Origin: Rugamonas violacea
Lineage (GTDB): Bacteria > Pseudomonadota > Gammaproteobacteria > Burkholderiales > Burkholderiaceae_D
DNA: 39,270 bases
Reading direction: 5' to 3'
NCBI RefSeq assembly: GCF_016461825.1
Contig: NZ_JAEMNU010000022.1
Location: 202,250 to 241,519, forward strand
Both the position numbers and the translations under genes were made by a program. The stretch's first letter is position 1. Every line of letters begins with the position of its first letter. Positions 1-8,776 of the stretch are shown here, piece by piece. Below the pieces are notes generated by a model. It did no database searches. It was not told where the DNA came from and saw nothing but the letters and a program-made list of their open reading frames with translations.

Positions 1-86
1 AAGCTTATCCACAGTTTGTGTGCGTAACCCCGGCGGCTTCGGCCGGCACGGGCCGGCGTTGCCGCGCCCGGCTTAAGGGCAGCTCC

Positions 87-119
87 AAAACCCCGTCGTT
101 CCGCCGATGCGGAACGACG
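87..119 (-). terminator. Rho-independent terminator-like hairpin
   Basis: An inverted repeat CGTCGTTCCGC / GCGGAACGACG (94-104 and 109-119) with a 4-base loop lies just past the stop of the minus-strand gene ending at 156. Read on the minus strand, the stem is followed by GGGG and then TTTT (87-90). The T-tract is short and offset from the stem, so termination strength is uncertain. Confidence 0.55.
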
Positions 120-155
120 AATTCAGCTTGTTCGATGCGCCTTTAAGACGCCCGC

Positions 156-1328
156 TTAGCGTTCGGCGCCGCAGACCAGGGCCAGCGCGCGCGCGCAGCC
201 GTCGTAGTCGAGCGTGGCCAGTTGTTCGACCGCGCGCAGCAGACCGGCGGCGCGGCCGGCCGCGTCGTCGTCCAACGGCAGGCCCAGATGCTTGCGCACC
301 TGCACGTAGGCCGAGTCCTGGAACTGCTCCAGCACCTGCTCGTACGATATCTGGCCCAGCTCGGCCAGGCGCTGGCGTGCATTGCATTGGAACATCTCGT
401 CGCCCAGCTTGGTGGCCATCACGTCGACCATGTCGAGGCAGCCGATCTCGTGGCCGCCCAGGTGCAGCTGGCGGAACACCTGCGCCGCCTGCGCCAGGAA
501 GTACAGGTCCTGCGCCTGGCAATTCAAGGTGCGGCCCGAGGTCAGCGCCTGGAACAGGTGCTCGGCGCGGGCCGGCGCGTTGACCATCTCGGCCTGGAAG
601 GCCAGATACACCTCCAGCACCTTGAACTGCAGCCAGTACGGCGAGTGCGGTCCGAGCATCATCTTTTCCAGCGCGGTCAGGCTGTTGCGGTGCAGGCCGA
701 TCTTCGACTGGTAGGACAGCTGCATCTCCAACTGCGCCGCCTTCAGGTAGGGACCGAGCGGCAGCGCATGCGCGTCCTGCAGCAGGTAGTTCAGCTCCTG
801 GTGCATGCCGGACTTGAGCAGCAGGCGCGGATACTCCTGCCAGTAGGCGTTTTGCAGCGTCAGCGCGGCGTTGCCCAGGCTGTCCTTGGTGCTCAGCTCG
901 GCCAAGGTCAGCTCGATGCCGTAGCGGCGCTGCAGCTCGCCCATCTCGTGCAGCTGCTGCGGCGCCAGTTGCTGGTACAGCGCGGCGGCCTCGCCGGTGC
1001 GCTCTTGCCAGCGCTCCAGACGGATCAGGGTGAGCCACGGCTGGATCACATTGAGCAGTTGCTGTGTTTGCCCGGCGGCGGCGAGCGCCTGCCAGAAGCG
1101 GATTTGCGCGTCGCACAGTTGGCGCGCGGCGTCCAGGTTGCCGCGGTAGGCCTCCTGCAGCGCCAATAGGTTCAGGTACTGCGGCAGTTCGTCGATGGCG
1201 CGCGCGCGCACCGCCGGCAGCATGTCCTGCAGCACCTTGCGACGCCAGCCGGACAGCGGGGCGCGAATCAAACGGTCGGCCGGTACGATGAGCGGTTGGT
1301 AGAAAGTCGGGGTAATGTGGGCGGTCAT
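156..1328 (-). CDS. Hypothetical alpha-helical (TPR-like) protein
   Basis: I do not recognise a named family. The 390-residue product begins MTAHITPTFYQPLIV and is almost entirely amphipathic helix rich in Leu, Ala and Gln. Paired-helix spacing resembles tetratricopeptide repeats, for example around LQEAYRGNLDAARQLCDAQ and again near LFQALTSGRTLNCQAQDLYFL. No signal peptide or membrane segment is visible. TPR-like proteins usually act as protein-protein scaffolds, but no partner is evident here. An in-frame upstream start at 1370 would add 14 residues; neither start has a strong Shine-Dalgarno, and I prefer 1328 because the longer N-terminus is Arg/Ser-rich and atypical. It stands alone: the next gene is 200 bases away on the same strand and belongs to a transport locus. 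Confidence 0.7.
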   Translation of the reverse strand: MTAHITPTFYQPLIVPADRLIRAPLSGWRRKVLQDMLPAVRARAIDELPQYLNLLALQEAYRGNLDAARQLCDAQIRFWQALAAAGQTQQLLNVIQPWLTLIRLERWQERTGEAAALYQQLAPQQLHEMGELQRRYGIELTLAELSTKDSLGNAALTLQNAYWQEYPRLLLKSGMHQELNYLLQDAHALPLGPYLKAAQLEMQLSYQSKIGLHRNSLTALEKMMLGPHSPYWLQFKVLEVYLAFQAEMVNAPARAEHLFQALTSGRTLNCQAQDLYFLAQAAQVFRQLHLGGHEIGCLDMVDVMATKLGDEMFQCNARQRLAELGQISYEQVLEQFQDSAYVQVRKHLGLPLDDDAAGRAAGLLRAVEQLATLDYDGCARALALVCGAER

Positions 1329-1528
1329 AGTTAGCCAGGTTGTACGCCGACTGCGGGCGGAGAGAAACACGCACCTGCGCGTGTAGACGCCCTGATTTGA
1401 CCATATGGGCTAGCTCGCGGTAACTGTCACTTTTGCGAGGACGGCCGGCGCCGCCGGCCGGCCGCCGCCCCAGTCGGCGCGCAACCGGCGGTGGTGCCGG
1501 CCGCTCTTTTTCGGCTGGCGTCGTGCGC

Positions 1529-2620
1529 TTACTTGGGAATGCTGCCGTCGACGCCCTGCACGTAGTAGTTCATCGAGAGCAGTTCCTTCAGCGGCAGGAC
1601 GGCGCCGGCGGCCACCTTGACGGCGCCCGACTGGTCCTTGATCGGCCCCTGGAAGGGATGGAATTTGCCGCTGATGATGAGCGCCTTCTTCTCTTCGAAG
1701 ATCTTGGCGGCGTCGGCCGGCACCACCGGATTGAGTGGCGACATCTTGACCATGCCTTCCTGCAGGCCGCCGCGCACCTCGCCGGTTTTCCAGGTCTTCG
1801 CCATCACCGCCTTGGTGGTGTCGATGTAGTAGCCGCCCCAGTTGTTGGTGCTGGCGGTGAGGTGCGCCTTGGGCGCGAACTTGAGCATGTCCGAATCCCA
1901 GCCGAAGGCGTACACGCCTTTTTCCTGCGCCACCTGCAGCGTCGCCGGCGAGTCGGTGTTTTGGTTGAGCACGTCGACGCCCTGGGCGATCAGGGTCTCG
2001 GCGGCCTGGCGTTCCTTGGCCGGGTCGTACCACGAGTTGACCCAGATGACCTTGGTCTTGATGGCCGGGTTGACGCTCTGCGCGCCCAGGGTGAAGGCGT
2101 TGATGTTGCGGATCACCTCGGGCACCGGGAAGGAGGCCACCACGCCCAGGCTCTTCGACTTGGTCATTTTGCCGGCCACCACGCCGAGCAGGTAGGCGCC
2201 CTCGTACATGCGGCTCTCGTAGACGCCCATGTTCTTGCCGGTCTTGAAGCCGGTGGCGTGTTCGAACACCACGTTGGGGAAGGCCTTGGCGACTTTCTCG
2301 GTCGGGTTCATGTAGCCGAAGGAGGTGGTGAAGATCAGCTGGTTGCCGTCGCTGGCCAGCTTGCGGATCACCCGTTCCGAGTCGGCGCCCTCGGGCACGT
2401 TTTCCACATAGGTGGTCTTGATCTTGGCGCCGAGCGCCTTCTCCAGCGCCAGGCGGCCTTGGTCGTGGGCGTAGGTCCAGCCGGCGTCGCCGACCGGACC
2501 GATGTAGATGAAGCCAACCTTGAACGGCTCCTCGGCCCGCGCCGGGGCGGCGGCCAGGCCCAGGCTGGCGGCGATGGCGGCGATGGTGGCGAAGGCGAGC
2601 AGTGTGCGGCGGTTTAACAT
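1529..2620 (-). CDS. BMP-family nucleoside ABC transporter substrate-binding protein
   Basis: Periplasmic binding protein of the BMP (basic membrane protein / PnrA) family, whose characterised members bind purine and other nucleosides for ABC import. The 363-residue product has an N-terminal signal peptide (positive MLNRR, hydrophobic stretch, probable cleavage after ARA near residue 31). The mature protein starts FKVGFIYIGPVGDAGWTYAHDQG, the typical BMP opening, and carries TSFGYMNP and YEGAYLLGVVAG family motifs. AAAGGA lies 6 bases before the ATG at 2620. It sits 56 bases downstream of a Tsx-like channel gene on the same strand. The matching ATPase and permeases are transcribed divergently beyond the GntR gene, so the transporter is split over two transcription units. 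The exact nucleoside is not determinable from sequence. Confidence 0.93.
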   Translation of the reverse strand: MLNRRTLLAFATIAAIAASLGLAAAPARAEEPFKVGFIYIGPVGDAGWTYAHDQGRLALEKALGAKIKTTYVENVPEGADSERVIRKLASDGNQLIFTTSFGYMNPTEKVAKAFPNVVFEHATGFKTGKNMGVYESRMYEGAYLLGVVAGKMTKSKSLGVVASFPVPEVIRNINAFTLGAQSVNPAIKTKVIWVNSWYDPAKERQAAETLIAQGVDVLNQNTDSPATLQVAQEKGVYAFGWDSDMLKFAPKAHLTASTNNWGGYYIDTTKAVMAKTWKTGEVRGGLQEGMVKMSPLNPVVPADAAKIFEEKKALIISGKFHPFQGPIKDQSGAVKVAAGAVLPLKELLSMNYYVQGVDGSIPK

Positions 2621-2676
2621 GGGTGTTCCTTTGCGGTTGGCGCGCCCGGCGCGGCACCGGGCGCGGAGATCAGAAA

Positions 2677-3534
2677 TCAGAAATGGTATTCGGCGCGGAT
2701 CATCGGGGTCTTGGCGGTGGCGCCCGGATTGGCGTGGTCGGAGTTGCCGAACTTGTTCTTCCAGTACTGGTATTCGAGGCCGAGCTTGAAGGTGTTCTTG
2801 CCGGCGCCGACGGCGGCGCTCAGGTCGTACATGATCTGCATGTCGATGTTGGTCTCGGCGGCGGTGTCGACGCCGAACTCGTTCTTGCCCTTGCTGCCGA
2901 TGAAGTTGGCGAAGCCTTCGAAGGACAGCGGAATGCCGACGTTGAAGGGGATGCCCCAGGCCGCCGTCAGCATCGGATGCACCTTGTAGCTGTAGCGCGG
3001 CGTGGCGGTCTGCGAGAAGGTGCTGTAGGGCGCGTTGCTCTCCCACAGGGCGAACAGGCTGACGTCGAGGAAGCCGGGCACGTCGAGCATCAAGGTGGGG
3101 CCGGCGACGACCATGCGCTTCTTCGAGTTGTAGCCGGCGTCGGTCTTGGTGTTGTAGTCGAAGCCGGCGGTGGCGCCCAGGCCGCGCAGCGGACCGGCGG
3201 CGAAGGAGCGGCCCAGCACCTTGCCCAGGTCCAGCGTGTGGCGGTACAGCACATAGGCTTCGTGGGCGCCGCTGCTGGCGCCGGCCGACGAGGGGTCGCT
3301 GTCGTCCGACATCAGCAGGTCGGCGCTGAGGAAGTTCTTGCCGTACTTGTAGCCGCTGGAGCTGCTCAGGTTGACGATGTTCTTGCTGATGTCCTGGTTG
3401 TTGAACGGCTCGGCGAACTTGCTGCCGTAGCGGTAGCTGATCGAGGTGTCGCTCCAGTCGGCGGCGTGGGCCGCGCCGGCGCAGGCGGCGAAAATGGTCA
3501 GGGCAATGGCGTGCTTCAGCGGTTGAGGTTTCAT
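2677..3534 (-). CDS. Tsx-like nucleoside-specific outer-membrane channel
   Basis: The 285-residue product has a clear signal peptide (residues 1-24, ending GAAHA before ADWSDTS) and ends in YHF, the terminal Phe typical of outer-membrane beta-barrels. Alternating aromatic/polar strands and the opening ADWSDTSISYRYGSKFAEPFNN fit the Tsx/OmpK channel family, which passes nucleosides across the outer membrane. GGGAG lies 6 bases before the ATG. It is followed at 56 bases by the BMP nucleoside-binding protein, so the pair probably moves the same substrate across the outer membrane and into the periplasm. The gene upstream is the GntR regulator, 132 bases away on the same strand. The fold assignment is firmer than the substrate assignment, which rests on family and neighbours. 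Confidence 0.85.
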   Translation of the reverse strand: MKPQPLKHAIALTIFAACAGAAHAADWSDTSISYRYGSKFAEPFNNQDISKNIVNLSSSSGYKYGKNFLSADLLMSDDSDPSSAGASSGAHEAYVLYRHTLDLGKVLGRSFAAGPLRGLGATAGFDYNTKTDAGYNSKKRMVVAGPTLMLDVPGFLDVSLFALWESNAPYSTFSQTATPRYSYKVHPMLTAAWGIPFNVGIPLSFEGFANFIGSKGKNEFGVDTAAETNIDMQIMYDLSAAVGAGKNTFKLGLEYQYWKNKFGNSDHANPGATAKTPMIRAEYHF

Positions 3535-3666
3535 GCAAACTCCCAGTCAGGTTGGTCTAGTTATAAGATTGCTACGGTGCCAAAAAACTTGTTTGAATCC
3601 CTTACGTGGCGGCGCTTGGATTCAATCTTCAACAGGAATCTCTAGCAAATTGCAGGCCATGTCCTC

Positions 3667-4461
3667 CTACAGGCCGGCCAAGGCTTCGGCCAGGTTGATC
3701 TTCTTGCCCGGTTCGCCCAGCCGCAGGCGCCCTTCGATCTCCAGCAGGTGGTGTTCGATCAGCGCGCCGGCCTGCTCCGCCTTGCCCTGCTCGATCAGCG
3801 CCATCAGCTCCTTGTGCTCGTCGTTCTCGCACATCGACGCGCCGGGACTCTCGTACAGCGCGATGATCAGCGAGCAGCGCGAGACCAGCTCGCCCATGAA
3901 GCGCAGCAGCACCTGGTTGCCGGCCAACTCGGCCAGCAGCAAATGGAATTCGCCGCCCAGGCGGATCCAGCTGGCGCGGTCGCCGGTGCGGCGCGCCTGG
4001 TCCTCGGCCTCCAAGGCTTGGCGGATTTGCTGTAGCGAGGCCGGTGTGCGGTGGCGTATCACCAGCGGCACGATCTCGCGCTCCAGCGCGCGGCGTGCGG
4101 CGAAGATGTCGCGCGCTTGCTCCGGCGTGGGCGAGGCGATCACCGCGCCGCGATTCGGCCGCAGCTCGATGATGTGGTCGTGCGCCAGCCGTTGCAGCGC
4201 CTTGCGCACCGTGGTGCGGCTGACCCGGTACAACTCGCAGAAGTCGGCCTCGCCCAGATGGGTGCCGGGCGGCAGGCGGTGGCTCATGACGGCGTTGACG
4301 ACGGCGCGGTAGATGCGCAGATCGATGGCGGTGGTGCCGCGTTTCAGCCGCGCCCCGGTGGCGGCGGGCGCGGCGGCGGCCGCTGGCACTGGCGCCGTGG
4401 CCGCCGCCGTGGCGGCCTTGCGCCTGGCGGCCGGGCGTGGCGCGGTGGCGGGTTTGCTCAT
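3667..4461 (-). CDS. GntR-family (FadR/FCD-type) transcriptional regulator
   Basis: The 264-residue product has a long Ala/Pro/Lys-rich leader (about residues 1-40), a GntR winged helix-turn-helix (about 44-112, with LYRVSRTTVRKALQRL as the recognition region) and a C-terminal helical FCD domain. FCD metal-site residues are visible in EFHLLLAELAGN, in the EHKELM segment and in EHHLLEIE. FCD regulators usually bind a small carboxylate or related effector and leave a palindromic operator. AGGAG precedes the ATG at good spacing. It lies between the Tsx/BMP pair and the divergent ABC genes, and three palindromic TGT(A/G)TACA-type sites sit in its own promoter region. It is therefore probably the local autoregulated controller of nucleoside uptake. 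The Ala-rich N-terminal tail is longer than usual. Confidence 0.9.
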   Translation of the reverse strand: MSKPATAPRPAARRKAATAAATAPVPAAAAAPAATGARLKRGTTAIDLRIYRAVVNAVMSHRLPPGTHLGEADFCELYRVSRTTVRKALQRLAHDHIIELRPNRGAVIASPTPEQARDIFAARRALEREIVPLVIRHRTPASLQQIRQALEAEDQARRTGDRASWIRLGGEFHLLLAELAGNQVLLRFMGELVSRCSLIIALYESPGASMCENDEHKELMALIEQGKAEQAGALIEHHLLEIEGRLRLGEPGKKINLAEALAGL

Positions 4462-4555
4462 GTTGCGTTCTCCTGAGTCGGTCGCGGGACTGGCCCGTTA
4501 CGGCATATCGGCAGCGGATATGTGAACAACACATAAAGCAGGATTCGTGCTCACA

Positions 4556-4777
4556 TTGTGTACGAAAAAATCGCCGCCTTGCGCATCGCGAATGCGTTTA
4601 AGCCCTTTTATGGTGAGTTGCTGTGGTTTATTTGGTGCGCTTTTGTACACAGCTTCGCCAAAAGCGGGCGCCGCCGCGCAAGGCCGGCGTATCCTTGCGG
4701 ACAGCAGCCGACGATTTTCATGGCATGCAAATTGCGTCTGTCGTTTGAAGAAAATGAACCGTGCATTTGTATACAAA
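4556..4777. promoter_or_regulatory. Three TGT(A/G)TAC operator-like sites in the divergent gntR/ABC promoter region
   Basis: The 338-base gap between gntR and the ABC ATPase contains three related 11-mers: TTGTGTACGAA (4556-4566), CTGTGTACAAA on the minus strand (4642-4652) and TTGTATACAAA (4767-4777). The last lies inside a perfect 14-base palindrome ATTTGTATACAAAT (4765-4778), 21 bases before the ABC start codon. Such palindromes are typical of FCD-type GntR operators. No other gene is seen in the gap. Confidence 0.65.
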
Positions 4778-4799
4778 TTGACGATGGAGGTAAGCCAGA

Positions 4800-6434
4800 A
4801 TGAATCACGACGTGGTCCCACCGCAGCCGGCGCGCGTCGAACCGCGCCTGCAACTGCTGGGCATCTGCAAAAGCTACCCGTCGGTGATCGCCAACGCCGA
4901 GGTCAATCTGACGGTGATGCCGGGCGAGATACACGCCGTGCTGGGCGAGAACGGCGCCGGCAAAAGCACGCTGATGAAGATCATCTACGGCGTCACCAAA
5001 CCGGACGCCGGCGAGATCATGTGGGAGGGCAAGCAGGTGCACATCCACTCGCCGTCGGACGCGCGCAAGCTCGGCATCGGCATGGTGTTCCAGCACTTCG
5101 CCTTGTTCGAGACGCTGAGCGTGGCCGAGAACATCGCCCTGGCGCTCGACGAGAAGAGCACGCCGGCGCAGTTGGCGCCGCGCATCCGCGCCGTCGCCGA
5201 GCAGTACGGCCTGCCGCTCGATCCGCAGCGGCGCATCCACAGCATGTCGGTGGGCGAGCGTCAGCGCGTCGAGATCGTGCGCTGCCTGTTGCAGTCGCCG
5301 CGCCTGCTGATCATGGACGAGCCGACCTCGGTGCTGACGCCGGACGCCGTGCTCAAGCTGTTCGAGTCGCTGCGCCGGCTGGCCGGCGAGGGCGTCAGCA
5401 TCCTCTACATCAGCCACAAGCTCGACGAGATCCAGACCCTGTGCGACCAGGCCACCGTGCTGCGCGGCGGCCGCGTCGCCGGCACGGCGCTGCCGCGCCA
5501 GGAGACGGCGCGTTCGCTGGCCGAGTTGATGATCGGCCGCGAGCTGCCCGGTTGCCACCTGACGCCGCGTGAACCGGGCGCGGTGCGGCTGGCCATCGGC
5601 CCGCTCAGCGTGGCCAGCGCCGATCCGTTCGGCACCCATCTGCGCGATGTGGCGCTGGAGCTGCGCGGCGGCGAGATCGTCGGCATCGCCGGCATCTCCG
5701 GCAACGGCCAGCAGGAGCTGTTGAAGGCCATCTCCGGCGAGCTGCCGCTGGCCGACGCCGGCGCCATCCGCATCGACGGCGCGGCGGCCGGCCGGCTCGA
5801 CGCGGCGGCGCGGCGCCAGCTCGGCCTGTGCTTCGTGCCGGAGGAGCGGCTGGGGCGCGGCGCCGTGCCCGACCTGTCGCTGGCCGACAACGCGCTGCTG
5901 ACCGGCTACCTGCCGGCCGGCGCCACCGGCATGGTCAAGCGCGGCCTGATCCAGCGCGGCGCCGTGCGCGACTTCGCCCGCGCCGTCATCGAGCGCTTCA
6001 ACGTCAAGTGCGGCGGCGAGCGCTCGGCCGCCGCCAGCCTGTCCGGCGGCAATCTGCAAAAGTTCATCGTCGGCCGCGAGATCGCGCTGGCGCCCAAGGT
6101 GATGGTGGTGGCGCAGCCCACCTGGGGCGTCGACATCGGCGCCGCCATGTTGATCCGCCAGGCCATCATCGACCTGCGCGACCAGGGCGTGGCGGTGCTG
6201 GTGCTGTCGGAGGAGCTCGACGAGCTGTTCATGATGAGCGACCGCATCGCCGTGCTGGCCAAGGGCCGCCTGTCGCGCGCGCTGCCGGCGGCCAGCACCA
6301 ACATCAACCAGATCGGCGTGTGGATGAGCGGCGATTTCGACCACCTCCACGATGCACCCGATACACCCGACGAACCCGACGGGCCGGCGCGCTCGTCCCG
6401 CTCGCAACCAGGAGCAAACCATGTCACGGCTTGA
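4800..6434 (+). CDS. Nucleoside ABC transporter ATP-binding protein (two ABC domains)
   Basis: A 544-residue tandem ABC ATPase that energises the two permeases that follow. The first domain has a full Walker A (GENGAGKST, residues 49-57), a signature MSVGERQRVEI and Walker B LLIMDEPTSVL. The second has a degenerate Walker A (GISGNGQQE) with signature LSGGNLQKFIVGREI. One canonical and one degenerate site is the normal pattern for the sugar/nucleoside importers related to B. subtilis YufO (NupO). Start ATG 4800 is preceded by GGAGG at 10 bases. The 3' end overlaps the next gene by 14 bases, implying translational coupling. The substrate is inferred as nucleoside from the BMP and Tsx neighbours. 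An operator-like palindrome lies just upstream. Confidence 0.93.
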   Translation: MNHDVVPPQPARVEPRLQLLGICKSYPSVIANAEVNLTVMPGEIHAVLGENGAGKSTLMKIIYGVTKPDAGEIMWEGKQVHIHSPSDARKLGIGMVFQHFALFETLSVAENIALALDEKSTPAQLAPRIRAVAEQYGLPLDPQRRIHSMSVGERQRVEIVRCLLQSPRLLIMDEPTSVLTPDAVLKLFESLRRLAGEGVSILYISHKLDEIQTLCDQATVLRGGRVAGTALPRQETARSLAELMIGRELPGCHLTPREPGAVRLAIGPLSVASADPFGTHLRDVALELRGGEIVGIAGISGNGQQELLKAISGELPLADAGAIRIDGAAAGRLDAAARRQLGLCFVPEERLGRGAVPDLSLADNALLTGYLPAGATGMVKRGLIQRGAVRDFARAVIERFNVKCGGERSAAASLSGGNLQKFIVGREIALAPKVMVVAQPTWGVDIGAAMLIRQAIIDLRDQGVAVLVLSEELDELFMMSDRIAVLAKGRLSRALPAASTNINQIGVWMSGDFDHLHDAPDTPDEPDGPARSSRSQPGANHVTA

Positions 6435-7605
6435 ACGACGTCCCGAACCCTCGCGCGCGATGATGCTGGCCTCGCCGCTGATCGCGGCGGCGGCCATGCT
6501 GCTGAGCGGCTCCGTGCTGTTCTTCTGTCTCGGCCAGGAACCGCTGCACGCCTTCCACGTCTACTTCATCAAGCCGGCCAGCAGCTTGTACGGCATCGGC
6601 GAGCTGCTGCTCAAGGCCACGCCGCTGATCCTGTGCGGCGTCGGCCTGGCGCTCAGCTTCCGCGCCAACGTCGCCAACATCGGCGCCGACGGCCAGCTGA
6701 CCATGGGCGCCATCGCCGCCGGCGCCGTCGCGCTGTACTTCGACGAGGTGCAGGCCGGCTGGCTGCTGCCGCTGATGATCGTCGCCGGCGCGCTGGGCGG
6801 CATGGCCTGGGCGGCCGTTCCGGCGCTGCTGCGCACCCGCTTCAACACCAGCGAAATTCTGGTCAGCCTGATGCTGGTCTACGTCGCCTATCTGTACCTG
6901 AGCTATCTGGTGCACGGCCCGCTGCGCGACCCGGCCGGCTTCAACTTCCCGCAGTCGAAGATGTTCAACCAGTCGGCCACGCTGCCGTTGCTGATCGAGG
7001 GGCTGCGCATCAACGCCGCCTTCCCGCTGTCGCTGCTGGCGGTGGCCGGCGCCTGGTTCTTTTGCAGCCGCACCTTCGCCGGCTACCGCATGCAGGTCAG
7101 CGGCATGGCGCCGGCGGCGGCCGCCTACGCCGGCTTCAGCGAGCCGCGCAACGTCTGGGCCGCCTTCATGCTCAGCGGCGCGCTGGCCGGCATCGCCGGC
7201 GTCGGCGAGGTGGCCGGCCCGCTGGGCCAGCTGCAACCGTCGGTGTCGCCCGGCTACGGCTTCGCCGCCATCATCGTCGCCTATGTCGGCCGGCTGCATC
7301 CGTTCGGCGTGCTGCTGTCGGCCTTGCTGATGTCGCTGCTGTACATCGGCGGCGAGTCGGCGCAGATCGAGCTGCAACTGCCGTCGGCCATCACCGGCTT
7401 GTTCCAGGGCCTGCTGCTGTTCTATCTGCTGGCCGCCGACCTGTTCATCCACTACCGCTTCAAGCCGCGCCGGCGGGTGGTGCCGCCGGCCCAAGGCGCC
7501 GTGCCGACCGGCCCCGCCAACCGGACCAGCCAGGCCAACCCGGCCGGGCCGGCCGGGCCGACCAGCCCGGCCGCCGCCATCGCCCGAACCGGAGACGCCG
7601 TATGA
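6421..7605 (+). CDS. Nucleoside ABC transporter permease subunit 1
   Basis: A 394-residue inner-membrane permease of the branched-chain-transport-like (BPD_transp_2) group, related to B. subtilis YufP. About eight to ten hydrophobic helices are visible, with the family motif ANVANIGADGQLTMGAIAAG near residues 80-100. ATG 6421 was chosen because AGGAG lies 8 bases before it; a longer in-frame start at 6352 would lie deep in the ATPase gene. The C-terminal tail after the last helix is a Pro/Ala/Thr/Gly-rich low-complexity extension (NPAGPAGPTSPAAA), not part of the fold. It ends in an ATGA overlap with the second permease. Confidence 0.92.
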   Translation: MSRLERRPEPSRAMMLASPLIAAAAMLLSGSVLFFCLGQEPLHAFHVYFIKPASSLYGIGELLLKATPLILCGVGLALSFRANVANIGADGQLTMGAIAAGAVALYFDEVQAGWLLPLMIVAGALGGMAWAAVPALLRTRFNTSEILVSLMLVYVAYLYLSYLVHGPLRDPAGFNFPQSKMFNQSATLPLLIEGLRINAAFPLSLLAVAGAWFFCSRTFAGYRMQVSGMAPAAAAYAGFSEPRNVWAAFMLSGALAGIAGVGEVAGPLGQLQPSVSPGYGFAAIIVAYVGRLHPFGVLLSALLMSLLYIGGESAQIELQLPSAITGLFQGLLLFYLLAADLFIHYRFKPRRRVVPPAQGAVPTGPANRTSQANPAGPAGPTSPAAAIARTGDAV

Positions 7606-8525
7606 ATCCCGAACTGTTGATCGCCTTCCTGGCCAGCACCGCCGGCGCGGCCACGCCGCTGATCATGGCCTCGATGGGCGAGCTGGTGGCCGAGCGCTCC
7701 GGCGTGCTCAATCTGGGCATCGAGGGCATGATGCTGGTCGGCGCCGTGGTCGGTTTCGCCGTCACGCTGGGCACCGGCCAGATCACCCTCGGCCTGTTGG
7801 CGGCCATGCTGGCCGGCCTGGGCATGGCGCTGATCTTCGCCTTCCTGGTGCTGACCTTGCAGACCAACCAGGTGGCCACCGGCCTGGCGCTGACCTTGTT
7901 CGGCATCGGCCTGTCGGCCTTCCTCGGCCGCGGCCTGGTCGGCCAGACGGTGGACCCGCTGCCGCACCTGCACTTGCCGCCGCTGTCCGACATCCCCTTC
8001 GTCGGTCCGCTGCTGTTCCGCTTCGACTGCATGGTCTACGCCTCGCTGCTGCTGGTGGCGGCGATCGCCCGGATGCTGGCGCGCAGCCGCCTCGGCCTGA
8101 TGATACGGGCGGTCGGCGAGTCGCCGCACAGCGCCCACGCCATCGGCTTCCACGTCATCGGCCTGCGCTACGGCACGGTGTTGTTCGGCGGCGCCATGGC
8201 CGGCCTGGGCGGCGCCTACCTGTCGCTGGCGCTGACGCCGATGTGGGTCGAGGGCATGACGGCGGGGCGCGGCTGGATCGCCCTGGCGCAGGTGGTGTTC
8301 GCCACTTGGAAGCCGCGCGGCGTGATGTTGGGCGCCTACCTGTTCGGCGGCGTCACCGTGCTGCAGTTCCACGGCCAGGGCTTCGGCCTGGCGGTGCCGG
8401 CCGAGTTCCTCTCGATGCTGCCGTATCTGGCCACCATCGCCGTGTTGGTCATCATCTGTCGCAATCCGCAGACCATCCTGCTCAACAAGCCGATGTCGCT
8501 GGGGCAGAACTTCCGCGCCGATTGA
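7602..8525 (+). CDS. Nucleoside ABC transporter permease subunit 2
   Basis: A 307-residue inner-membrane permease related to B. subtilis YufQ. It opens with the typical family sequence MASMGELVAERSGVLNLGIEG and has about eight hydrophobic segments. Its ATG at 7602 overlaps the previous stop as ATGA, so translation is coupled. Together with the upstream permease and ATPase it forms the inner-membrane part of the importer whose binding protein is at 1529-2620. It is the last gene of this operon; the following 251 bases hold no gene and lead to a chemoreceptor. Confidence 0.92.
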   Translation: MNPELLIAFLASTAGAATPLIMASMGELVAERSGVLNLGIEGMMLVGAVVGFAVTLGTGQITLGLLAAMLAGLGMALIFAFLVLTLQTNQVATGLALTLFGIGLSAFLGRGLVGQTVDPLPHLHLPPLSDIPFVGPLLFRFDCMVYASLLLVAAIARMLARSRLGLMIRAVGESPHSAHAIGFHVIGLRYGTVLFGGAMAGLGGAYLSLALTPMWVEGMTAGRGWIALAQVVFATWKPRGVMLGAYLFGGVTVLQFHGQGFGLAVPAEFLSMLPYLATIAVLVIICRNPQTILLNKPMSLGQNFRAD

Positions 8526-8776
8526 GGCGGGGCAGGGGCCGCGCGCCCTTGCCTTGCCACGGCGACTGTCAAAGCGCAATCCGCCGCGACGCAATATTTG
8601 GAGACAATCCAGCAATTTTGTCCTGCTACACTTGGTTCATCTCTGCGGTTTCCGCCGCAGCACGGCGCGCCCCCCTGCCGCTGCCGTTCCACGTGTGGCG
8701 ACCCCCCATCCCCGGTTCGCGTATCGATATTGTTTTTCGTTTTTGTCCTGTCATTCCACATTGAAGGAAAGCGGCA

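Noticed and set aside
5..13. Perfect DnaA-box-like TTATCCACA at the very start
   Set aside because: It is a single box with no cluster, no AT-rich unwinding region and no dnaA/dnaN genes; a 9-mer can occur by chance.
8540..8776. Flagellar sigma-28-type promoter before the chemoreceptor
   Set aside because: Only a loose TCAAAG...GACGCAAT resemblance is seen; it does not match the consensus well enough.
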